11,323 nt of DNA from Alphaproteobacteria bacterium. Lineage in GTDB: Bacteria > Pseudomonadota > Alphaproteobacteria > UBA8366 > JADFVY01. The number at the start of each line of letters is the position of its first letter. Position 1 is the first letter of the stretch. Shown piece after piece: positions 7,047 to 11,323 of the stretch. The stretch spans positions 1-11,323 of the forward strand of contig JAOUMF010000024.1 of NCBI GenBank assembly GCA_029881615.1, read 5' to 3'. Below the pieces are notes generated by a model. The model made no database searches and was not told the DNA's origin. It was given only the letters and a program-made list of their open reading frames with translations. Position numbers and translations under genes: made by a program.

Positions 7047-7080
7047 GAAATAAAAAGGCCGGGGCTGTCGGCCCCGGCCT
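7047..7080 (-). terminator. Rho-independent terminator of ilvE
   Basis: A perfect 10-bp GC-rich inverted repeat, AGGCCGGGGC (7056-7065) and GCCCCGGCCT (7071-7080), has a 5-nt loop. On the - strand it runs into a T-rich tail, TTTTTATTTCG. It lies 26 bases downstream of the ilvE stop. The T-tract is on the - strand side only, so it terminates ilvE. Confidence 0.93.
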
Positions 7081-7105
7081 GAATTCATGCTGTCGGCGTT
7101 TGCGC

Positions 7106-8005
7106 TCAGGCCGCGTTCAGCGTCACCGGCACCTCGCGGCGGACCTCGGCGTCGTAGTCTTCCATCAGGGTCTTGGTGATTTCGCCTGGGGTGAACTTGT
7201 AGTCGCCGATCTCGCTGACCGGGGTGACTTCCACCGCTGTACCGGTGAGGAATACCTCGCTGGCCTGGGCCAGTTCCTCGGGCATGATGGCGCGTTCGAC
7301 CACTTCGATCTGCCGGGCCTTGGCCAGGGCGATCGTGGTGCGCCGGGTGATGCCGTCCAGGAAGCAGTCGGGGGTGGGCGTGTGCAGCTTGCCGTCGATA
7401 TTTATGAAGATGTTAGCCCCCGTGGCCTCGGCGATCTGGCCGCGCCAGTCCATCATCAGCGCGTCGTTATAGCCTTCACGCTCTGCCTTGTGCTTGGACA
7501 GGGTGCAGATCATGTAGAGGCCGGCGGCCTTGGATTTCGCGGGGATCGTTCGCGGGTCGGGCCGACGCCAGTCGGACCACTGCATGCGGATGCCCTTCAT
7601 GCGGGCTTCGGCCGAGAAATAGGCCGGCCATTCCCAGGCGGCGATGGCTAGATGGATCTTCGTATTCTGGGCCGACACGCCCATCATTTCAGATCCGCGC
7701 CAGGCGATCGGGCGGACATAGGCGTCGGTCAAGCCTTGCGCTGCGACGACCTGTTTGCAGGCTTCGTCGATCTGTTCCGTTGTCCAGGGGATGGTCATAT
7801 CCAGCAGTCGCGCCGATTCATGCAGCCGTTCGGTATGTTCGGTCAGCTTGAAGATGCGGCCGTCATAGACCCGCTCGCCTTCGAATACCGCGGAGGCATA
7901 ATGCAGGGCGTGGCTAAGGACATGAATATTGGCGTCCTTCCAGTCGATAAGCTTGCCATCGAACCAGATGGAACCCGGGCGGTCGTCGAAGGGCATCATG
8001 GACAT
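7106..8005 (-). CDS. ilvE: Branched-chain amino acid aminotransferase (class IV, PLP)
   Basis: Catalyses the last step of leucine, isoleucine and valine synthesis, and the first step of their breakdown, moving the amino group between glutamate and branched-chain 2-oxo acids in the cytoplasm. The 299 residues have the class IV fold. The PLP lysine is probably K159 in SKAAGLYMICTL; the cofactor-binding glutamate is probably E193 in IAEATGANIF. FLDGITRRT (215-223) and FLTGTAVEVTPV (252-263) are the phosphate-binding and active-site loops. The N-terminal HVLSHALHYASAVFEGER (28-45) is typical of IlvE. D-amino-acid transaminase or ADC lyase are less likely. The ATG at 8005 has GGGG 7 nt upstream; ATGs at codons 3 and 4 are alternatives. 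It is monocistronic, closed by its own terminator, and divergent from petP. Its leader may carry regulation. Confidence 0.93.
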   Translation of the reverse strand: MSMMPFDDRPGSIWFDGKLIDWKDANIHVLSHALHYASAVFEGERVYDGRIFKLTEHTERLHESARLLDMTIPWTTEQIDEACKQVVAAQGLTDAYVRPIAWRGSEMMGVSAQNTKIHLAIAAWEWPAYFSAEARMKGIRMQWSDWRRPDPRTIPAKSKAAGLYMICTLSKHKAEREGYNDALMMDWRGQIAEATGANIFINIDGKLHTPTPDCFLDGITRRTTIALAKARQIEVVERAIMPEELAQASEVFLTGTAVEVTPVSEIGDYKFTPGEITKTLMEDYDAEVRREVPVTLNAA

Positions 8006-8012
8006 TTCGTAA

Positions 8013-8077
8013 CCCCAGTTGCTGCAAATTTGTTATGGCGCAGGGGCCACATTTACGACTTAAATGAACAAAACCAT
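8013..8077 (-). promoter_or_regulatory. ilvE leader: mini-ORF MVLFI and SD-masking hairpin (candidate)
   Basis: On the - strand the bases 8077-8060 read ATG GTT TTG TTC ATT TAA, a five-residue peptide with Val, Leu and Ile codons, which are the products of the ilvE pathway. Downstream, CCCC (8046-8043) can pair with the GGGG Shine-Dalgarno (8016-8013), helped by an adjacent TGC/GCA pairing. The arrangement resembles translational attenuation by a leader peptide. However, the mini-ORF has no clear ribosome site, and five-codon ORFs are common by chance. No intrinsic terminator is visible inside the leader. Confidence 0.25.
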
Positions 8078-8100
8078 CGCAAAATCACGTTAATTTGTTC
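8066..8100. repeat. Inverted repeat in the ilvE/petP intergenic region
   Basis: GAACAAA (8066-8072) and TTTGTTC (8094-8100) form perfect 7-bp arms 21 bp apart, in an AT-rich spacer between divergent genes. The arm centres are about 28 bp apart, close to 2.7 helical turns. It could be a paired regulator site or an RNA hairpin in the ilvE leader. One arm overlaps the MVLFI mini-ORF. Confidence 0.4.
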
Positions 8101-8125
8101 GATTATGTCGTTTGACCCTTGCATC

Positions 8126-8154
8126 TTGATATCATTGCGTAGCATATAAGTCAA
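8126..8154 (-). promoter_or_regulatory. Candidate ilvE promoter
   Basis: On the - strand, TTGACT (8154-8149) and TATCAA (8131-8126) are separated by 17 bp. Initiation would be near 8119, giving an ilvE leader of about 113 nt. The -35 overlaps a small palindrome at the petP start. The -35 is strong and the -10 only fair. Confidence 0.4.
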
Positions 8155-8161
8155 CATGACT
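8145..8161 (+). promoter_or_regulatory. petP start region: -10-like TATAAG and overlapping palindrome
   Basis: TATAAG (8145-8150) lies 5 nt before the petP ATG at 8156, which lacks a Shine-Dalgarno. A start site on or near the ATG would make the mRNA leaderless. AGTCA-ACA-TGACT (8149-8161) is a perfect 5-bp-arm palindrome covering the start codon. It also overlaps the candidate -35 of ilvE on the other strand, so it could be an operator for the MarR-type product. No good -35 at normal spacing was found for petP. Confidence 0.35.
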
Positions 8162-8680
8162 GACATAAAAACTCCGCCGCATGGCGCATCGAAACTGACG
8201 GCCAATCCGCTGTTCCTTCGCGACGAGGAATTGCGGCAGGCGATCGAGATGCTGTTTTTCGCCTATCGCGACTTTACCGGTGTCGCCGACGAGATCCTGG
8301 CCGATTATGGTTTCGGCCGCGCCCATCACCGGGCGATCTATTTCATCGGCCGCCATCCCGGCATGACTGTCAGCGAACTTCTGCGGATACTCAGAATTAC
8401 CAAACAGAGCCTGAATCGTGTGTTGGGTCAATTGATCGAAGAGGGCTATGTGTCGCAGCAGCAGGGCGTTCAGGACCGGCGCCAGCGCCTCTTGCGGCTG
8501 ACCGAAAAGGGGCGGGCCCTGGAAGAACGCCTGTCGGCGGCCCAGCAATCCCTGATCGCCGGGGCCTTTCGCGAGGTTGGCGCGGAATCGGTGGATGGAT
8601 TCCGTAAGGTTCTGTTGGGAATCATGGGGAACGAGGGAGATCGGGAACGCTTTGAACGCCTTCAGTCTCCGCGCCGCTAG
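8156..8680 (+). CDS. petP: MarR-family transcriptional regulator, PetP-like
   Basis: A 174-residue cytoplasmic DNA-binding protein. The winged helix-turn-helix spans about 55-122, with recognition helix TKQSLNRVLGQL (82-93) and wing DRRQRLLRLTEKG (107-119), the classic MarR DxRxxxLxLTxKG signature. Helices on both sides (about 24-52 and 122-157) would form the dimer interface. The name rests on context: a MarR protein directly upstream of a PetR-like response regulator matches the petP-petR pair described in Rhodobacter capsulatus, where petR is required for growth and lies near the cytochrome bc1 genes. No bc1 genes are present here. The start is ATG at 8156, with no Shine-Dalgarno seen. petR begins 33 bp after the stop. 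It is divergent from ilvE. Confidence 0.85.
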   Translation: MTDIKTPPHGASKLTANPLFLRDEELRQAIEMLFFAYRDFTGVADEILADYGFGRAHHRAIYFIGRHPGMTVSELLRILRITKQSLNRVLGQLIEEGYVSQQQGVQDRRQRLLRLTEKGRALEERLSAAQQSLIAGAFREVGAESVDGFRKVLLGIMGNEGDRERFERLQSPRR

Positions 8681-8700
8681 GCGGTTTGCATCCGGCGTCC

Positions 8701-8706
8701 TATAAT
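8701..8706 (+). promoter_or_regulatory. Perfect -10 hexamer immediately before petR
   Basis: TATAAT (8701-8706) ends 7 nt before the petR ATG at 8714, and no Shine-Dalgarno lies between. A transcript from here would start at or beside the ATG, making petR leaderless on its own promoter. The hexamer 17 bp upstream (TAGGCG, 8678-8683) is a poor -35, so the promoter is unproven. Confidence 0.35.
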
Positions 8707-8713
8707 CGTTCCC

Positions 8714-9409
8714 ATGGACGAGCTTCAGCATATTCTGGTGGTGGACGACGATAACCGTCTGCGCGAATTATTGCGCAGTTATCTCAGCAAGAACGGGTTC
8801 AGCGTTTCCGCGGCTTCCGACGCCGATAGCGCCCGCCGCCATCTGCAATCGATGGAGTTCGACCTGATCGTGCTGGATGTGATGATGCCTGGCGAAACCG
8901 GACTGGAATTCGCGCGCGCGCTCCGTGAAACTCGTAATACCGTTCCGATTCTGATGTTGACCGCGATGGGCGAGGCGTCGGACCGGATTGGCGGGCTGGA
9001 AGCCGGGGCCGATGACTATCTGCCCAAACCGTTCGAGCCGCGTGAATTGTTGCTAAGAATCCAGACCATTCTGCGCCGGACCGCGATGCCGGCGCCGGTT
9101 CGCGATATTGCGCCGGCCCGCATAAAACTGGGCAGTCACGTGTTCGACCGCGAGCGGGCGATTTTGCAGAGTGATGGCGCGATTACCAGGCTGACGACTG
9201 CCGAGGCCAGTTTGCTATCTGTATTGTCCGAAGCCCCGGGTGAGATCATGAGCCGCGAAACCCTGACGGATCGCTGCATGATCGACGGCGGTGACCGGGC
9301 GATTGACGTTCAGGTAACCCGGCTGCGGCGCAAGATTGAACCGGATCCCAAAACACCCCGTTATCTGCAGACGGTACGCGGCCGCGGCTACGTGCTGCGG
9401 CCGGACTGA
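8714..9409 (+). CDS. petR: OmpR-family response regulator, PetR-like
   Basis: A 231-residue two-component output protein. The receiver domain (about 5-122) has the acidic pocket D11-D13, phospho-acceptor D55 in LIVLDVMMP, T83 and K105 in LPKPFEP. The C-terminal OmpR/PhoB winged helix spans about 138-229, ending with RAIDVQVTRLRRKIEPDP and a TVRGRGYVL wing. All phosphorylation residues are present, so it should be a functional switch. Length is close to PetR of Rhodobacter (about 230). It sits between a MarR regulator and a histidine kinase whose start is 5 bp after the petR stop, so the kinase is its likely partner. The start is ATG at 8714, which has no Shine-Dalgarno but a TATAAT just upstream. 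The exact target genes cannot be told from here. Confidence 0.92.
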   Translation: MDELQHILVVDDDNRLRELLRSYLSKNGFSVSAASDADSARRHLQSMEFDLIVLDVMMPGETGLEFARALRETRNTVPILMLTAMGEASDRIGGLEAGADDYLPKPFEPRELLLRIQTILRRTAMPAPVRDIAPARIKLGSHVFDRERAILQSDGAITRLTTAEASLLSVLSEAPGEIMSRETLTDRCMIDGGDRAIDVQVTRLRRKIEPDPKTPRYLQTVRGRGYVLRPD

Positions 9410-9414
9410 TTTCG

Positions 9415-10737
9415 ATGCTGCTGAACCTGCTGAAAAACAACATCCTGCCGCGCACGCTTTATGGCAGGTCGCTGCTTATCATTATCATGCCATTGATCTT
9501 GTTGCAGGTCGTGTCGGCCTGGATATTCTATGATCGCCACTGGGATACCATTTCAAAGCGGCTTTCAGTTTCCATCGTTGGCGATATTTCACAGGTTGTC
9601 GAACTTCTGGGCAATGATCCTCCGGCGGAGTTGAAGGCCGCGGTGTTCGATATGGCCTGGCGCAATTTCGGTCTGCAAGTAGAGTGGCGAGCGGGCGAGA
9701 CGCTGGCCGAAGGTGCGGTGGGGCCGGAATCCCGCTTCGATGACGTTCTCGGTGATATGCTGCAGTCGCGTTTCATGGCGCCGGTGCGGATCGATGACTC
9801 TTCCTACAGAGAGCGCGTTGTCGCCGAAATTCAGCTTGAAGGGGCTGTTTTGTCTGTCGTTATACCGGGCAAACGGCTGTTCAGTGTTACCACATATATA
9901 TTTATCATGTGGATGGTGGGAACCTCACTTGTCCTGTTCGCCGTGGCCTCGATCTTCATGCGCAACCAGGTGCGGCCGATCCAGCGACTGGCCGAAGCGT
10001 CCGATCTGTTCGGCAAGGGGCGCGAGCAGGACGAGGATTTCAGGCCCGAGGGTGCGCTGGAGGTGCGCCGCGCCGCGGCTGCGTTTAATGTCATGCGCCA
10101 GCGCATCAGGCGCCAGATTCGCCAGCGCACCGACATGCTGTCGGGGGTGAGCCACGATTTGCGGACCCCGATTACCCGCATGAAGCTGCAACTCGCCATG
10201 CTGCCGGAGGGATCGGACATTCTCGAGTTGAAGGATGATATCTCCGAGATGGAGAGGATGATCGAGGGTTATCTCACCTTTGCCCGCGGCGAAGGCAACG
10301 AGCCAACCCGGAAGGTCGATCTTGGGCTGATGGTGGAGGATCTTGTAGCGGTGTGGCGACGAAACGGTGTGAACATTGATTGCCATGTGGAAGGTACGCT
10401 GGAGGCTTGGCTGCGCCCGGATGCCATCAAGCGCGCCATCGAAAATCTTGTGGCCAATGCATCGCGCTATGGCGAACAGTTATGGGTGCGCGCGGGTCAG
10501 CGCGGGGATGCTATCGAGGTCACGGTGGACGATGACGGACCGGGCATACCGGAATCCCACCGCGAGGATGTCTTTCGACCCTTCTACAGGCTGGACGAAT
10601 CGCGCAATCCGGAAACCGGCGGCACCGGTTTGGGGCTTGCCATTGCGCGTGACCTGCTACGCAGTCATGGCGGCGATATTCTCCTCGAGGATTCGCCGCA
10701 TGGAGGGTTGCGGGCGCGCATTCGGTTGCCGATTTAA
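9415..10737 (+). CDS. EnvZ-like sensor histidine kinase
   Basis: A 440-residue inner-membrane sensor, the probable phosphodonor for the adjacent PetR-like regulator. TM1 lies near 18-38, a periplasmic sensor region of about 120 residues follows (about 39-159), and TM2 is near 160-181. A HAMP linker runs to about 235, then the dimerisation/phospho-acceptor helix SGVSHDLRTPITR with H247. The ATPase part has the N-box AIENLVANASRYG (341-353), G1 box DDDGPGIP (372-379), and G2 box GGTGLGLAIA (402-411). The order matches EnvZ (450 residues). The sensor domain has no recognisable fold. The start is ATG at 9415, 5 bp after the petR stop, with no strong Shine-Dalgarno, so coupling to petR translation is likely. 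It converges on csaA. Confidence 0.93.
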   Translation: MLLNLLKNNILPRTLYGRSLLIIIMPLILLQVVSAWIFYDRHWDTISKRLSVSIVGDISQVVELLGNDPPAELKAAVFDMAWRNFGLQVEWRAGETLAEGAVGPESRFDDVLGDMLQSRFMAPVRIDDSSYRERVVAEIQLEGAVLSVVIPGKRLFSVTTYIFIMWMVGTSLVLFAVASIFMRNQVRPIQRLAEASDLFGKGREQDEDFRPEGALEVRRAAAAFNVMRQRIRRQIRQRTDMLSGVSHDLRTPITRMKLQLAMLPEGSDILELKDDISEMERMIEGYLTFARGEGNEPTRKVDLGLMVEDLVAVWRRNGVNIDCHVEGTLEAWLRPDAIKRAIENLVANASRYGEQLWVRAGQRGDAIEVTVDDDGPGIPESHREDVFRPFYRLDESRNPETGGTGLGLAIARDLLRSHGGDILLEDSPHGGLRARIRLPI

Positions 10738-10743
10738 GCGGGT

Positions 10744-11079
10744 TTAATACATCCGGCCGCCGTCGGGGATTTTCTTGTCCGGCGTCAGCAATACGACCTC
10801 CCCATCCTCGTCCGGCATGCCCAGCACCAGGATTTCCGACATGAATTTGCCGATTTGTTTGGGGGGGAAATTCGTGACGGCAATCACCTGTTTTCCGACG
10901 ATGCTGTCGGTGTCGTAATGTCGGGTAATCTGGGCCGAGGTCTTGCGCTCGCCGATTTCCGGTCCGAAATCAACCCACAGCTTGATCGCCGGATGGCGTG
11001 CCTCGGGATAGGGTTCCGCGCGCACGACCGTGCCAGCCCTGATATCGACCTTAAGGAAGTCGTCGAAAGTGATGGACAT
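10744..11079 (-). CDS. csaA: CsaA-like tRNA-binding-domain protein
   Basis: A 111-residue single OB-fold protein of the tRNA-binding-domain (EMAP-II/Trbp111) type. Family features are FLKVDIRAGTVVRAE (8-22), ARHPAIKLWVDFG (27-39), KTSAQIT (46-52) and NFPPKQIGKFMSEILVLG (70-87). These closely resemble Bacillus CsaA, which was reported as a chaperone with export-related activity and forms dimers. The same fold in other proteins binds tRNA, so the true role in this organism is open. Length is full for the family. The ATG at 11079 has GGAG 8 nt upstream. The stop lies 6 bp from the convergent histidine kinase stop. Upstream, a terminator-like hairpin separates it from the partial gene at the right edge, so it probably has its own promoter, which I could not place. 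Confidence 0.93.
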   Translation of the reverse strand: MSITFDDFLKVDIRAGTVVRAEPYPEARHPAIKLWVDFGPEIGERKTSAQITRHYDTDSIVGKQVIAVTNFPPKQIGKFMSEILVLGMPDEDGEVVLLTPDKKIPDGGRMY

Positions 11080-11170
11080 AATTCCCGCTCCATATTGCCG
11101 CTTTGATTTCTTATGCGGGGTGACGCTACCACCGCGCTGTGGCTATGAATAGGGGAGGCCCGGTACATAT

Positions 11171-11206
11171 AAGAAAACGGCCGCCCCGTTTTCACGGAGG
11201 CGGCCG
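11171..11206 (-). terminator. Rho-independent terminator of the right-edge gene
   Basis: CGGCCGCC-CCG (11178-11188) pairs with CGG-A-GGCGGCCG (11195-11206), an 11-bp stem with one bulged A and a 6-nt loop. On the - strand it is followed by TTTTCTTATATG. It lies 47 bases after the TAG of the partial gene and before csaA, both on the - strand. Confidence 0.8.
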
Positions 11207-11210
11207 GAGA

Positions 11211-11238
11211 CTTCGGACAAGGGAGGACATGTCCGAAG
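11211..11238. repeat. Perfect 9-bp inverted repeat with nested palindrome
   Basis: CTTCGGACA (11211-11219) and TGTCCGAAG (11230-11238) flank a 10-nt loop. The right arm also joins the self-complementary GGACATGTCC (11225-11234), so three related GGACA/TGTCC half-sites are packed in 28 bp. It lies between the stop of the right-edge gene and its terminator. It could be a second 3' hairpin that stabilises the mRNA, or a protein-binding site. Confidence 0.5.
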
Positions 11239-11252
11239 AAGGGCTTGCAAGG

Positions 11253-11323
11253 CTATTTTTTTGCGGGCTTCGCGAAACCCTGAACTTCCGAGAGGCTCTC
11301 GACAAAGCGTTTGTTCAGGATAT
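11253..11323 (-). CDS. 3' end of an unidentified gene (partial)
   Basis: Read on the - strand from the right edge, an open frame encodes ILNKRFVESLSEVQGFAKPA followed by KK and a TAG at 11255-11253. The tail is amphipathic then lysine-rich. Two hairpins follow within about 75 bases, the second a credible terminator, which supports a real gene end. Only 22 residues are visible and I cannot name the family. Confidence 0.6.
   Translation of the reverse strand, partial: ILNKRFVESLSEVQGFAKPAKK

Noticed and set aside
6926..7651. A 241-codon + strand frame across the ilvE terminator and ilvE
   Set aside because: It is antisense to a well-supported ilvE, crosses its terminator hairpin, and resembles no known protein. 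It is a GC-rich shadow frame.
8005..8052. A second leader ORF, beginning MWPLRHNK, that overlaps the ilvE start out of frame
   Set aside because: It has no ribosome site and no amino-acid bias, and such short frames are expected by chance.
8112..8140. TTGACC at 8112-8117 as the -35 of a petP promoter
   Set aside because: At 16-18 bp downstream there is no acceptable -10 (TTGCGT and neighbours), and the TATAAG at 8145 is 27 bp away, which is too far.
8132..8731. A 199-codon - strand frame opposite petP
   Set aside because: It is antisense to a clear MarR gene and covers both the petP and petR start regions; no ribosome site is visible.
1..11323. CRISPR arrays, tRNA/rRNA genes, insertion sequences, attachment sites
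   Set aside because: No regularly spaced direct repeats, cloverleaf or rRNA-like sequence, or transposase/integrase coding sequence was seen on either strand.

Overview
The window looks like a stretch of an alphaproteobacterial chromosome. The DNA is GC-rich, most genes are tightly packed, and several protein families point to alphaproteobacteria: a PetP/PetR-type regulator pair, a CsaA homologue, and a ThiBPQ transporter whose ThiQ carries the D-loop variant AALGP. A Rhodospirillales-like source is plausible but cannot be proved from this sequence. I see no rRNA, tRNA, CRISPR array, transposase or phage gene.

Layout. The left edge (1-125) holds the 3' end of an unidentified + strand gene and a weak terminator-like hairpin. 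A multi-pass membrane protein (140-1024, +) then converges on a thiamine import operon on the - strand, thiB-thiP-thiQ (4357 down to 1029). A TPP riboswitch (4414-4516) with a good candidate promoter just upstream precedes that operon. An unrecognised, lower-GC gene (4600-5100, -) separates it from thiN, thiamine pyrophosphokinase (5283-5909, +). Import (ThiBPQ) and conversion to TPP (ThiN) therefore sit together, and the riboswitch closes the feedback loop on import. The thiB and thiN promoter regions share a near-identical 14-nt element.

Next is a membrane-anchored GH18-like TIM-barrel protein (5919-6953, -). After it comes ilvE (7106-8005, -), which has a strong Rho-independent terminator and a structured leader of about 110 nt containing a five-codon ORF, MVLFI. 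Divergent from ilvE runs a regulatory cluster on the + strand: petP (MarR family), petR (OmpR-family response regulator) and an EnvZ-like histidine kinase (8156-10737). A csaA-like gene (10744-11079, -) converges on the kinase. The right edge carries the 3' end of a further - strand gene followed by two tandem hairpins.

The most interesting signals are regulatory: the TPP riboswitch expression platform, the shared thiB/thiN promoter element with a possibly leaderless thiN, the in-frame TGA-TTG junction between thiB and thiP, the orphan gene inside the thiamine locus, the ilvE leader, and possible leaderless starts of petP and petR. No dramatic new multi-gene system is evident.
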